This document shows, one piece after another, positions 21,813 to 30,964 of a stretch of 64,000 bases of DNA. The position numbers and the translations under genes were made by a program. How positions within the stretch are numbered: position 1 is the first letter of the stretch; each line of letters starts with the position of its first letter. Origin of the DNA: JANPBY01 sp963851405 (GTDB taxonomy: Bacteria > Actinomycetota > Actinomycetes > DATJPE01); NCBI GenBank assembly GCA_963851405.1, contig CAWKPB010000006.1, positions 186,001 to 250,000 on the forward strand, in the 5' to 3' direction. A model generated the notes under the pieces. The model was not told the DNA's origin, searched no databases, and saw only the letters and a program-made list of their open reading frames with translations.

Positions 21813-23512
21813 TCGAGGAGCTTCGGATCAGCGGGCTCGGAGTCATCGAAGACGCCAGGCTCGAATTTGGTCCCGGGCTCACCGTGGTGACCGGTGAAAC
21901 GGGCGCTGGAAAGACGATGATCGTGAGCGCCCTGGGGCTGCTGCTCGGCGGACGGTCCGATGCCGGCGTGGTGCGCGAAGGGGCCGGTCGCGCACTGGTT
22001 GAGGGGCAGGTCCACCTCGCTGACGGTCACCCCGCGATGGCTCGGGCGGACGACGCGGGGGCAGATCTGGAGGACGGCCGCTTGATGCTGGCGCGCACGG
22101 TGTCGGCGTCCGGCCGTTCTCGCGCCCATGTGGGAGGGCGTTCTGCGCCCGTGTCCGTGCTTTCGGACCTCGGACGCGAGCTCGTGGCCGTTCACGGGCA
22201 GTCCGACCAGCAGCGGCTGCTTCAGCCCATGCGCCAGCGTGCTGCGTTGGATCGCTTTGCCGGCGACGATCTGGCGGCCGATCTGGACAAGTATCGCGCC
22301 GACTTCGCGCGGCTTCGTGAGGTCGAGGCTCAGGTGGAGGTGATGTCCACCCAGCGTCGACAGCGCGCCCAGGAGGCCGACCTCCTTCGATATGGGCTCG
22401 CTGAGGTGTTGGCGGTCGGGCCAAGCGCCGAAGAGGACGTCGAGTTGGCGCGGGAAGCGGAGCGGCTCCGGCACGTCGAGGATTTGGCGTCCGCCGCCGC
22501 AGAGGCGCAGCGCACCCTGCTCGGCGACGGAGCCGATGGAGCGGCATCCGTTGACGCGACTGGCCTGGTCGCTGTGGCACGGCGAGCACTGGAGCCGGTG
22601 CGTGGTCATGACCGTGAGCTTTCTGGGCTCGCTGATCGCCTGGCGGAGGTCTCTTACCTGATGTCGGATGTGGCTGCGGACTTGGCGTCGTACGCCTCGT
22701 CGGTGGAGGCGGACCCGATCCGGTTGGCCACCGTCGAGGATCGGCGCGCCTGTCTCGGTGCCCTGACTCGCAAGTACGGCGACACGATCGATGAGGTGCT
22801 GGCGTGGACCGAGGAGTCAGCGGAACGGTTGGCCGAGCTCGAGTCCGATGACAGTCGCAGCACCGAGCTCGAAGCCGAAGCTACCGTCCTAACTGTGCGT
22901 TTGACCGAGCTGGCCGCTCGGCTCAGCCTGGCCCGTCGCGAGGCGGCGGGTCGTTTCGCAACGATGGTCACGGACGAGCTAACCGCTCTGGCCATGCCCG
23001 ATGCGAGGGTCACCGTGGCCGTCTCGAGCACGCCGACACTCGGTCCGAACGGGACGGACGAGATCGAGATCCTCCTCTCCGCCCACCCTGGCGCTCCGGA
23101 TCGCCCGATCGCTCGTGGAGCCTCTGGCGGCGAACTCAGCAGGGTGATGCTGGCCGTAGAGGTCGTTTTCGCGGGAGCTGATCCCGTGCCGACGCTGGTG
23201 TTCGACGAGGTTGATGCCGGGGTCGGTGGGCGGGCCGCAGTCGAGGTCGGTGCCCGCCTCGCGCGTCTGGCCCGCACCGCCCAGGTGTTGGTCGTGACTC
23301 ATCTGCCTCAGGTCGCGGCGTACGCCGATCAGCACCTGCTCGTCGAGAAGTCGTCGAACGGTGCTGTGACCAGCAGCGGGGTCATCACCTTGGACGGGCC
23401 AGGGCGCGTCCGTGAACTCACCCGCATGCTGGCCGGGTTGGCTGACTCCGAATCCGGGGCGCAGCACGCACGGGAGTTGTTGGAGACTGCGACGTTGGCG
23501 AAGGCCCGCTAG
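21809..23512 (+). CDS. recN: DNA repair protein RecN
   Basis: SMC-like ATPase of double-strand break repair, 567 residues. Walker A GETGAGKT is near residue 30, a long central coiled coil rich in Glu/Arg/Ala spans roughly 160-380, and the C-terminal half has the ABC signature ASGGELSRVMLA, Walker B TLVFDEVDAGVGGRA and the His switch VVTHLPQVAAYAD. The GTG start overlaps the nadK stop. Length is normal for the family. Confidence 0.95.
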   Translation: MIEELRISGLGVIEDARLEFGPGLTVVTGETGAGKTMIVSALGLLLGGRSDAGVVREGAGRALVEGQVHLADGHPAMARADDAGADLEDGRLMLARTVSASGRSRAHVGGRSAPVSVLSDLGRELVAVHGQSDQQRLLQPMRQRAALDRFAGDDLAADLDKYRADFARLREVEAQVEVMSTQRRQRAQEADLLRYGLAEVLAVGPSAEEDVELAREAERLRHVEDLASAAAEAQRTLLGDGADGAASVDATGLVAVARRALEPVRGHDRELSGLADRLAEVSYLMSDVAADLASYASSVEADPIRLATVEDRRACLGALTRKYGDTIDEVLAWTEESAERLAELESDDSRSTELEAEATVLTVRLTELAARLSLARREAAGRFATMVTDELTALAMPDARVTVAVSSTPTLGPNGTDEIEILLSAHPGAPDRPIARGASGGELSRVMLAVEVVFAGADPVPTLVFDEVDAGVGGRAAVEVGARLARLARTAQVLVVTHLPQVAAYADQHLLVEKSSNGAVTSSGVITLDGPGRVRELTRMLAGLADSESGAQHARELLETATLAKAR

Positions 23513-23522
23513 ACGCGGTCGA

Positions 23523-24215
23523 TCACGCGGGTCGGGGAGTGAGCGCAATCCGCAGCCCCAGGGCTATCAAGATGCCGCCGCTGGTGGCGTCGATGGCGCT
23601 GCGGACCCGTGGTTGAGCCAGGGCCTTGCCTGCTTGGCCCACCCCGAGAGCCAGGGCGCCGTAAAGCAGGGTTTCCACCAGGACTTGGACGCTGGCAAGA
23701 GCAATCGTCGTGGGAAGTACGGGGTATCCCAACGGGATGAACTGCGGGAAGAAGGCGACCATGAACACCGCCGCCTTGGGGTTGGCGAGATTGGTGAGGA
23801 AGCCTTCGCTAAAGGCTCGATACGGAGACAGTGTCGATCGGTGACCCCTGAGGTCAGCGAGCGCGTCCGTTTGCCGCCCCGAAGGCAGGTCATGCGGGAC
23901 GGCTTTGGCGCCCAACCGGCGGGTCCGCCAGGCCGCTCGAAGTGCCAGCACACCCAGCACCACGAGGAAGGCCGAGCCGACAACACGCAGGAGCTCGTAG
24001 GCCACGGCCGAGACGGTGACCAGCGTGGCCAGGCCCAGCGCCGCTGCAATCGCCCAGAAAAAGAGGCCGGCTTCCACACCTAGCACCAACGGAATCGTCG
24101 CTCGGCCCCCGTGAACGGCGGACCGGCGCACAATCAGTGCCACGGCGGGTCCAGGCACCGAGGCAATCGCCAGGACCGCCACGAGGAAGGCCGGCAGGAC
24201 CTGGAGGAGCGTCAT
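23523..24215 (-). CDS. LysE/RhtB family amino-acid exporter
   Basis: A 230-residue inner-membrane protein with about six hydrophobic helices. The N-terminal VPGPAVALIVRRSA matches the PGP motif of LysE/RhtB transporters, and GFLTNLANPKAAVFMVAFFP is the second signature. It likely exports amino acids or related compounds; the substrate is not predictable. AAGGAAGGG precedes the ATG, and a TAGATT on this strand at 24266-24261 is a plausible -10. It is convergent with recN. Confidence 0.88.
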   Translation of the reverse strand: MTLLQVLPAFLVAVLAIASVPGPAVALIVRRSAVHGGRATIPLVLGVEAGLFFWAIAAALGLATLVTVSAVAYELLRVVGSAFLVVLGVLALRAAWRTRRLGAKAVPHDLPSGRQTDALADLRGHRSTLSPYRAFSEGFLTNLANPKAAVFMVAFFPQFIPLGYPVLPTTIALASVQVLVETLLYGALALGVGQAGKALAQPRVRSAIDATSGGILIALGLRIALTPRPA

Positions 24216-24269
24216 GACATGGGTCCCTTCCTTGGGCGGGGTCGTGGTCCTTGAGGGCAGAATCTAGCC

Positions 24270-24878
24270 GTGCTGGACGGGGCTGGAGACATCTGCGCGG
24301 GAGAGCCATCGCCCAATCGAGTTGATCTGCTCTGGATTCCACTCGGGGCAGGCGCCACGACGCCGGTCGTCCGTTGGAGTGGCCGGTGTTACGAAGCGTG
24401 GCACGCGCGGCGGCAGCGACGGGAACGCTGCGTCCTGTATCACTCGGCCCTGGACGTGCGCCTGGACGCGGTTCCGTACGTCGTGGAGATGGCCCCCGCG
24501 TGGGGAAGCGGGCCGACCGAGCGAGGCGTAGCTACCGAAGGTCCGGTTGGATGGCCGGTGCTGGGCCGATCCTCCTGGTTTCGATACGAGGTGCGCCTTT
24601 GGCGCCGGGGCGTGATCCCCGATCGAGCCGAAGCAGTCGGCGGACCTGTGACCGTGACAGCCGACCCCGAAGCAGTACGCCGCGTCGTCGCGCTCGTTCC
24701 GCAGTTCCCCTGCGCCACCTGGGGAAGGGATGAACGGCGGACCGGGGACATGTGGAACTCGAACTCGCTGGTCGCTTGGCTACTTGCTTCATCGGGAGTG
24801 CCCGTGACTGGGGTACGGCCACCCGACGGCGGGCGCGCCCCGGGATGGCAGGCCGGCCTGGTGGCCGCCACGCGGTAA
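24270..24878 (+). CDS. Conserved-looking protein of unknown function
   Basis: A 202-residue soluble protein without signal peptide or membrane segment. Blocks that look constrained are CVLYHSALDVRLD, VPYVVEMAPAW, GRSSWFRYEVRLWRRG and RTGDMWNSNSLVAWLLASSG. A conserved His early and a helix with N/S/W residues near the end recall papain-like (LRAT/NlpC) folds, but I see no catalytic Cys in the expected place, so no function is assigned. The start is GTG 24270. It is divergent from the LysE gene. The 167 bases downstream hold no gene I can support. Confidence 0.6.
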   Translation: MLDGAGDICAGEPSPNRVDLLWIPLGAGATTPVVRWSGRCYEAWHARRQRRERCVLYHSALDVRLDAVPYVVEMAPAWGSGPTERGVATEGPVGWPVLGRSSWFRYEVRLWRRGVIPDRAEAVGGPVTVTADPEAVRRVVALVPQFPCATWGRDERRTGDMWNSNSLVAWLLASSGVPVTGVRPPDGGRAPGWQAGLVAATR

Positions 24879-25051
24879 AACCCCGGCTGTGCGGGGCGCA
24901 GCCTCCCCAATGCAGGGTACGGCCGATGGCACGATGGAGCAGTTATGCACATCATCCCCGTCGGCACGGTCTCTGCGCATAGGCCGAGGAGGTTCGGCTC
25001 GCGCGGTGATGGCCCCGTTCGCAGGACGACGCACGAAGGCCAAGGGTGCGG

Positions 25052-26191
25052 ATGAGGGTCCCGCTGCTCCACCGAGAGCCGCCCGAGAGCCTCCCCGGGG
25101 TCACGGGCCAGGTCCGACTCGGCCCAACCGTTCGCGAGGTCCTCAGGCGGATCAACACCGGCGACATCGCGCTGATCGACGCCGTCGACCTGGATCTCGT
25201 CACCGCCGATGAGTTGATCCGCGTAGGAGTCGGAGCGGTAGTGAATGTCGCTGCATCCATTAGCGGGCGGTATCCAGCACTCGGGGCCGCCCGCCTTGTT
25301 GAAGCAGGCGTGCCCCTCCTGGACGACGTAGGTCATGCTGTGATCGGACGGGTCAGCGATGGCGATGTGGTCCGCGTGGTTGGCCGAGAACTCTGCGTCG
25401 GACACCGGGTGATTGCGGAGGGTTTGGCCCAGACACCTGAGTCAGTGGCCGCGGCGACCGCGGACGCCCAGTCCGGCCTGCGCGCCCAACTCGAGGCCTT
25501 TGCCGGGAGCAGCCGAGGCTTTCTATTGAGCGAGCAAGCCTTGGTGTTGGACGGCGTGGGTTTGCCGCCGATCCGGGCCGCGATCGAGGGACGCCCCGTT
25601 CTAGTCGTCAGTCGGGGCCCTCGGGATGAAGCCGACCTCGAGGCCTTGACCCTGTGGATTCGCGAGGAGCGGCCCCTGCTGGTGGGAGTTGGGGCTGGTG
25701 CGGACGTACTGCTGCGGGCCGGGCACACTCCCGACCTGGTGATCGGGGACATGGATGACGTGTCAGACGACGCCTTGCGCTGCGGGGCCGAGCTCGTCGT
25801 CCACGGGTACCGCGACGGCCGTGCCCTAGGTCTGGACCGGGCTCGCGTGCATCAGTTGGCGCCGGTCATTTTTGAGGCCGACATGACCAGCGACGACTTG
25901 GCGCTTCTCATGGCGTTGCACGGAGGTGCGTCGATGGTGGTGAGCGCCGGAGCCGCAGATTCCTTGGTCGAGTTGCTCGATCGGGACCGCGCTGGGATGA
26001 CCTCGACAGTCATGACCAGGCTGCGACTGGGCGGGTTGCTCGTCGATGCCGGTGGGGTTGCCCAGCTCTATCGGAGCCGGCTCTCGCGCTGGGCGCTGGC
26101 GTTCTTGGTGCTTGCGGGCCTGTTGGCACTGGCCGTTTCGGTGTTGGTCACGCCGGTAGGTCAGGACTGGCTGGATGGGTGGGGGAACTAA
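25052..26191 (+). CDS. steA: SteA-like cytokinetic protein (thiamin pyrophosphokinase-like fold)
   Basis: A 379-residue protein. MRVPLLHREP, GVTGQVRLG, INTGDIALIDAVDLD and VGAVVNVAASISGRYPALGA match SteA, reported at the division ring of Corynebacterium glutamicum. The middle shows GVGAGADVLLRAGHTPDLVI then GDMDDVSDDAL, a thiamin-pyrophosphokinase-like core. A single C-terminal transmembrane helix (WALAFLVLAGLLALAVSVLV) precedes a short tail. A GTG six bases earlier could also start it. The stop and the next ATG share one base, so it is coupled to steB. Confidence 0.85.
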   Translation: MRVPLLHREPPESLPGVTGQVRLGPTVREVLRRINTGDIALIDAVDLDLVTADELIRVGVGAVVNVAASISGRYPALGAARLVEAGVPLLDDVGHAVIGRVSDGDVVRVVGRELCVGHRVIAEGLAQTPESVAAATADAQSGLRAQLEAFAGSSRGFLLSEQALVLDGVGLPPIRAAIEGRPVLVVSRGPRDEADLEALTLWIREERPLLVGVGAGADVLLRAGHTPDLVIGDMDDVSDDALRCGAELVVHGYRDGRALGLDRARVHQLAPVIFEADMTSDDLALLMALHGGASMVVSAGAADSLVELLDRDRAGMTSTVMTRLRLGGLLVDAGGVAQLYRSRLSRWALAFLVLAGLLALAVSVLVTPVGQDWLDGWGN

Positions 26192-27123
26192 TGGTCAACT
26201 TTCGGTTCCACGTGGTTTCCTTGGCGGCGGTGCTGCTCGCGCTTGCAGCCGGCGTCGTCTTGGGCGCTGGACCGCTGGATGCTCAGCTAGCGGGTGGCTC
26301 GGACTCGGTGGCCCAGCTTCAGGACGAGCTGGCCGCTCGCGATGCCCAGGAGCAGGCATTGCAGGCGCGGGTGTCTTACGATGATGCGGCCGCCGCCGCT
26401 CTCGCCCCTGCGGTTCTGCCCAAGAGGCTCAAGGACCGTACGGTCGCCGTGGTCGTGACCCCCGGGACCCCGCCAGCCCAGGTCGACGCACTCACCGCGG
26501 CCGTTCGCGCGGCCGGCGGCACTCTGACCGGGGTCGTTGAGATCCTGCCGACGTGGGTCGATCCCGAGCAAGGCACGGTCTTGGGGAGCCTGGCCGAGCA
26601 GCTGGCGCCCGAGGAGTTCGTGTTGCCGTCCGGAGGTGTCTACGCGAGTGCAGGCGCCGCTTTGGCCGCTGCGCTGGTGACCAATGAGGGCCTTCCGTCC
26701 AACCAGCCGGACGAAACGTCCATCGCGTTGCTGACTGGGTTCGAAGAAGGCGGCTTCATCGTCGTGAACGGCGACCCTGCGGTGCGTGCTCAACTCGCCC
26801 TCGTCGTCGCACCGTCGGCCCCGGCCGAGCCCGACGACGGGACCACGGCGAGTACTCTGCTCCCGCTGGTGGGGGCGCTTGACGCTGGATTGGGATCGGT
26901 CCTGGCGGGCGCGGAAGGATCATCGTTGCCCGGAGGCCTGGTGGCCGCCCTACGCGAGAGCGGTCCGCTACGGCGCATCGTTTCCTCCAACGACATGGCC
27001 GATGTCGCGTCCGGGGTCATCGGTACTGTGCTCGCGCTCCAGCAGCAGGCCGGCGGGACCACAGGCCAGTACGGCATTGGTCCTGGCGCCGATGCGGCCA
27101 TGCCGCCGCTGTCGATCAAGTAG
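26191..27123 (+). CDS. steB: SteB/MctB family membrane-anchored protein
   Basis: A 310-residue protein with an N-terminal anchor (FHVVSLAAVLLALAAGVVLG), a coiled-coil segment (about 35-60) and an extracytoplasmic domain ending AMPPLSIK. The family is called copper transporter MctB in mycobacteria and SteB, the partner of SteA, in corynebacteria. I favour the division or envelope role because steA is directly upstream and overlapping. No metal-binding Cys/His cluster is visible. Confidence 0.82.
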   Translation: MVNFRFHVVSLAAVLLALAAGVVLGAGPLDAQLAGGSDSVAQLQDELAARDAQEQALQARVSYDDAAAAALAPAVLPKRLKDRTVAVVVTPGTPPAQVDALTAAVRAAGGTLTGVVEILPTWVDPEQGTVLGSLAEQLAPEEFVLPSGGVYASAGAALAAALVTNEGLPSNQPDETSIALLTGFEEGGFIVVNGDPAVRAQLALVVAPSAPAEPDDGTTASTLLPLVGALDAGLGSVLAGAEGSSLPGGLVAALRESGPLRRIVSSNDMADVASGVIGTVLALQQQAGGTTGQYGIGPGADAAMPPLSIK

Positions 27124-27134
27124 CGCGGTTCGGC

Positions 27135-27189
27135 CGGTCAGCCGGCGCCGTGCGCCCGGTCAGCCGGCGCCGTGCGCCCGGTCAGCCGG
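27135..27189 (+). repeat. 22-bp tandem repeat upstream of pyrG
   Basis: Two complete identical 22-base units (starting cggtcagccggcgccgtgcg) at 27135-27156 and 27157-27178, followed by a partial third copy of 11 bases. Each unit contains the palindromic ccggcgccg. It lies between steB and pyrG. Confidence 0.9.
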
Positions 27190-27293
27190 AATCTCGTGCG
27201 GTGTGCCGGGGCCCACCGAGCCAAGGCGCTGTTAGGCTGGTCTCCCGTGGACGGACGGGTCTTCCCGTCGCACTCGAGTCACGGGAGTTCCAC

Positions 27294-28982
27294 TTGGCCG
27301 CGTCTCAGACGACCAAGCATCTGTTCGTCACCGGGGGCGTGGCTTCTTCCCTCGGTAAGGGCCTGACCGCCTCAAGCCTAGGTAGCCTCCTGAAGGCCCG
27401 CGGTCTGCGGGTGACGATGCAGAAGTTGGATCCATACCTCAACGTCGACCCCGGAACCATGAACCCGTTCCAGCATGGGGAAGTCTTCGTGACCGAGGAC
27501 GGCGCCGAGACCGATTTGGACATCGGTCACTACGAACGCTTTCTCGACACCGATCTCCATGGTTCTGCCAACGTGACTACTGGGCAGGTCTACTCCCAGG
27601 TGATCGCCAAGGAGCGGCGTGGCGAATACCTTGGCGACACGGTGCAAGTGATCCCGCACATCACTAATGAGATCAAGTCGCGGATCCGCCAGATGGCCGA
27701 GCCCGACGTCGACATCGTGATCACCGAGGTCGGGGGCACGGTTGGTGACATCGAGTCATTGCCGTTTCTTGAGGCTGTACGCCAGATTCGGCACGAGGTG
27801 GGCCGAGACAATGTCTTCTTCCTCCACGTTTCTCTGCTCCCGTACATCGGACCCTCGGGTGAGTTGAAGACCAAGCCGACGCAGCACTCCGTGGCCGCTC
27901 TTCGCAACATCGGGATCCAGCCCGATGCCATCGTGCTGCGCGCTGATCGGCCGGTGCCGATCAGCATCAAGCGGAAAATCTCCCTGATGTGCGACGTCGA
28001 TGACGAGGCCGTGGTTGCCGCCGTGGACGCGCCGTCCATCTACGACATCCCCAAGGTGCTCCACGCGGAGGGTCTGGATGCCTATGTCGTCCGACGCCTC
28101 GATCTTCCGTTCCGAGACGTGGATTGGTCGGCCTGGGACGAGCTGCTCCGCCGCGTGCATCACCCGGTCGACGAGGTGACGATCGCGCTGGTCGGGAAAT
28201 ACACCGACCTGCCGGACGCGTACCTATCGGTCACCGAAGCGCTGCGGGCCGGCGGTTTCGCCAACGACGCGCGGGTGCATCTGAAATGGGTGGCGTCGGA
28301 CGACTGTGACACACCAGAAGGCGCTGCCAAAGAACTGGCGGAGTGCGATGCGATGTGCGTTCCCGGCGGCTTCGGGGTTCGCGGTATCGAGGGGAAACTC
28401 GGGGCCTTGACCTATGCCCGCACGCATGGGATCCCCACGCTGGGGTTGTGCCTGGGCCTGCAGTGCATGGTCATCGAGTACGCCCGGTCGAAGACCGGAC
28501 TGCCGCAAGCGGGTTCGACCGAATTCGATGCTGCGACCCCCGACCCCGTCATCGCCACGATGGACTCACAACTCGATGTGGTCGCTGGTGAGCGCGATAT
28601 GGGCGGCACCATGAGGCTGGGGAGGTATCCAGCTGATCTGGCGGAGGGCTCGCTGGTTCGCGAGGCGTATGGATCACCGCGCGCCGAGGAGCGGCATCGT
28701 CATCGTTTCGAAGTGAACAACGACTACCGGGATCAACTCGAAGCGGCTGGGCTGAGATTCTCCGGTCTCTCACCGGACAAAACACTGGTGGAGTACGTGG
28801 AACTCCCGCGCGAGGTGCATCCGTTCTACGTGGGAACTCAGGCCCACCCTGAGCTCAAGTCACGACCCACTCGGCCTCATCCGCTCTTTGCCGGTCTCGT
28901 CGAAGCGGCCCTGAAGCGCCAAGCGGAGACTCGCCTCGAGCTCCCGGTCTCGGCGCCTCACGTCGTGTCCTTGACTACGTGA
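27294..28982 (+). CDS. pyrG: CTP synthase
   Basis: Makes CTP from UTP, ATP and glutamine. The synthetase domain has FVTGGVASSLGKGLTASSLG, QKLDPYLNVDPGTMNPFQHG and EVGGTVGDIES. The C-terminal glutaminase domain has GGFGVRG and the nucleophile elbow GLCLGLQCMVIEY. I chose TTG 27294 (LAASQTTKHLFVTGG), which gives 562 residues and the usual start; upstream in-frame GTGs would add sequence encoded by the tandem repeats. Its stop overlaps the NUDIX gene as GTGA. Confidence 0.92.
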   Translation: MAASQTTKHLFVTGGVASSLGKGLTASSLGSLLKARGLRVTMQKLDPYLNVDPGTMNPFQHGEVFVTEDGAETDLDIGHYERFLDTDLHGSANVTTGQVYSQVIAKERRGEYLGDTVQVIPHITNEIKSRIRQMAEPDVDIVITEVGGTVGDIESLPFLEAVRQIRHEVGRDNVFFLHVSLLPYIGPSGELKTKPTQHSVAALRNIGIQPDAIVLRADRPVPISIKRKISLMCDVDDEAVVAAVDAPSIYDIPKVLHAEGLDAYVVRRLDLPFRDVDWSAWDELLRRVHHPVDEVTIALVGKYTDLPDAYLSVTEALRAGGFANDARVHLKWVASDDCDTPEGAAKELAECDAMCVPGGFGVRGIEGKLGALTYARTHGIPTLGLCLGLQCMVIEYARSKTGLPQAGSTEFDAATPDPVIATMDSQLDVVAGERDMGGTMRLGRYPADLAEGSLVREAYGSPRAEERHRHRFEVNNDYRDQLEAAGLRFSGLSPDKTLVEYVELPREVHPFYVGTQAHPELKSRPTRPHPLFAGLVEAALKRQAETRLELPVSAPHVVSLTT

Positions 28983-29566
28983 CACCTGGGGCGGAGCTCC
29001 TGGCCGACCATCCGGTGGAGCTCCCACTGGTGGACGCTCGGACGCCGTTTCGGGGTTCGGTCTTCGACGTGCGAACCGAAACTGTCGACCTGGGGGCAGC
29101 GGGACCGGTGACCCGTGACTATGTCCGCCATCCCGGCGCCGTTGCCGTGATGGCAGTGGATGACCGTGATCGCTTGTTGCTCGTCCGGCAGTACCGGCAC
29201 CCCGTTCGCGCCATGCTCTGGGAACCGCCCGCTGGTCTGTGCGACGTCGCGGGCGAGAGACTCGAGGAGACGGCTCACCGCGAGCTCTGGGAGGAGACGG
29301 GGTACGTGGCCTCGGCCCTGGATCCGCTGCTGGATGTGCTGCTGTCACCTGGCGGTTCTTCGGAGCGTCTGGTGATCTTTGTGGCTCGAGGTCTACGCAA
29401 GTCCGCGGACCAGGCCCATCCCTCCTCAGGCGAAGAGCTGGAAATGCAGGTGAAGTGGTGGCCGATCCCTGAGGTGCTGAGCGCCGTGATGGGAGGCCGC
29501 GTGCGCAATCCGTCTCTGGTCCTCGGGACGCTCGCCTTGGCCCAATCCCGCCGAGATCACGACTGA
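28979..29566 (+). CDS. NUDIX hydrolase, ADP-ribose pyrophosphatase-like
   Basis: A 195-residue protein. The Nudix box reads GERLEETAHRELWEETGY (G-x5-E-x7-REL-x2-EE-x-G), preceded by LVRQYRHPVRAMLWEPPAGL, typical of ADP-ribose pyrophosphatases. It probably hydrolyses ADP-ribose or a related nucleotide sugar. The GTG start overlaps the pyrG stop; pyrG followed by this NUDIX gene is a recurrent actinobacterial pair. The 185 bases after it hold only a palindromic ttgtcgacaa (29701-29710) ahead of ald. Confidence 0.88.
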   Translation: MTPGAELLADHPVELPLVDARTPFRGSVFDVRTETVDLGAAGPVTRDYVRHPGAVAVMAVDDRDRLLLVRQYRHPVRAMLWEPPAGLCDVAGERLEETAHRELWEETGYVASALDPLLDVLLSPGGSSERLVIFVARGLRKSADQAHPSSGEELEMQVKWWPIPEVLSAVMGGRVRNPSLVLGTLALAQSRRDHD

Positions 29567-29751
29567 GGCAGATCTCTGGTTGGACATCACGTCGCGGATG
29601 GACCTGGCCGGTGCGCCCCCGCGTACACCGGATTCGTCACCATGCGCAGTCAGGGCGTCGTAGAGTTCCAAGCGCCCCGCAGTTTGGGGCTGCGGTCCAG
29701 TTGTCGACAACGGCGTCGACACCGCACGGGATCGAAGGACGTGGCTCGTCG

Positions 29752-30867
29752 ATGAAGGTCGGCATCCCCCGCGAGGTCAAGAACCACGAATACCGGGTGG
29801 CCATCACCCCGGCCGGCGTTCACGAGTTGGTGCGAAACGGGCACGAGGTCTACATCGAACGCGACGCCGGGGTCGGCTCCTCGATTACCGATGAGGAGTA
29901 CATCGCCGCGGGCGCGATCATCTTGGCCACGGCCGACGACGTGTGGGGGACCGGCGACATGGTCCTGAAGGTCAAGGAGCCGGTGGCTTCGGAGTATGCG
30001 CGCATGCGCGAAGGTCAGACGTTGTTTACCTATCTGCACCTGGCGGCGGAGTATGCGCTGACCGAGGAGCTGGTCAAGCGCAAGGTGACCGGAATCGCGT
30101 ACGAGACGGTCGAACTCCCGGATCGTTCCCTACCGCTGTTGGCACCCATGTCCGAGGTCGCGGGCCGAATGGCACCTCAGGTTGGGGCCGCCACGCTGCA
30201 GCGGGCCAACGGGGGTCGTGGCGTGCTCATGGGTGGTGTCTCAGGTGTCTACGCAGCCAAGGTCGTGGTGATCGGGGCGGGAGTGGCCGGGATGAACGCC
30301 GCGGCTATCGCCTCCGGTATGCAAGCGGAGGTGCTGTTGCTCGACCGGAACGTGGCTCGGCTCCGTCAGGCTGATGCGATCTACCAGGGTCACATGCAGA
30401 CCGTGACTTCGAACTCCTATGAGATCGAGCGGGCCGTGCTCGATGCCGACCTCGTGATCGGGGCGGTTCTGGTGCCGGGGGCCAAGGCGCCGACGCTGAT
30501 ATCGAACGAGCTGGTGTCGCGGATGAAGAGGGGTGCCGTGCTGGTCGACATCTCCATCGATCAGGGCGGCTGCTTCGAGGACTCCCGGCCAACGACGCAC
30601 GCAGATCCCACGTACCCCGTACACGACGCAGTCTTCTACTGCGTGGCGAACATGCCGGGAGCGGTGCCGCACACATCGACGTATGCCCTCACCAACGTGA
30701 CGCTGCCTTACGCCGTGGAGTTGGCCAACCGAGGCTGGAGGGATGCTTTGCGCGCTGATCGGGCGCTGGCGCTCGGCCTCAACACCCATGACGGAGTGGT
30801 GACGTACGGCCCCGTAGCCGAGGCGCACGGCCTCAGCGGGCAGTCGCTGGACGAAGCGCTCGCCTGA
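29752..30867 (+). CDS. ald: Alanine dehydrogenase
   Basis: NAD-dependent interconversion of alanine and pyruvate. The 371-residue protein starts MKVGIPREVKNHEYRVAITP, the family N-terminus, and has the Rossmann dinucleotide loop VVIGAGVAGMNAAAIA, LAPMSEVAGRMAPQVGA and DISIDQGGCFEDSRPTTHAD. The ATG at 29752 gives the family start; the longer frame to 29611 lacks similarity. It is monocistronic by spacing. Confidence 0.95.
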   Translation: MKVGIPREVKNHEYRVAITPAGVHELVRNGHEVYIERDAGVGSSITDEEYIAAGAIILATADDVWGTGDMVLKVKEPVASEYARMREGQTLFTYLHLAAEYALTEELVKRKVTGIAYETVELPDRSLPLLAPMSEVAGRMAPQVGAATLQRANGGRGVLMGGVSGVYAAKVVVIGAGVAGMNAAAIASGMQAEVLLLDRNVARLRQADAIYQGHMQTVTSNSYEIERAVLDADLVIGAVLVPGAKAPTLISNELVSRMKRGAVLVDISIDQGGCFEDSRPTTHADPTYPVHDAVFYCVANMPGAVPHTSTYALTNVTLPYAVELANRGWRDALRADRALALGLNTHDGVVTYGPVAEAHGLSGQSLDEALA

Positions 30868-30964
30868 GGACCGCCGCGTGTGACACGGTCGATTGCGGCG
30901 CCCGAGGTGATCGGTGGGGCGAATTGCGCCCACCGGGGGTGCCCGGCGTTAGGCTGAGCCAGCC

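Noticed and set aside
27135..27189. Possible CRISPR repeat
   Set aside because: Units are directly adjacent without spacers and no cas genes are present; the same holds for 19624-19728.
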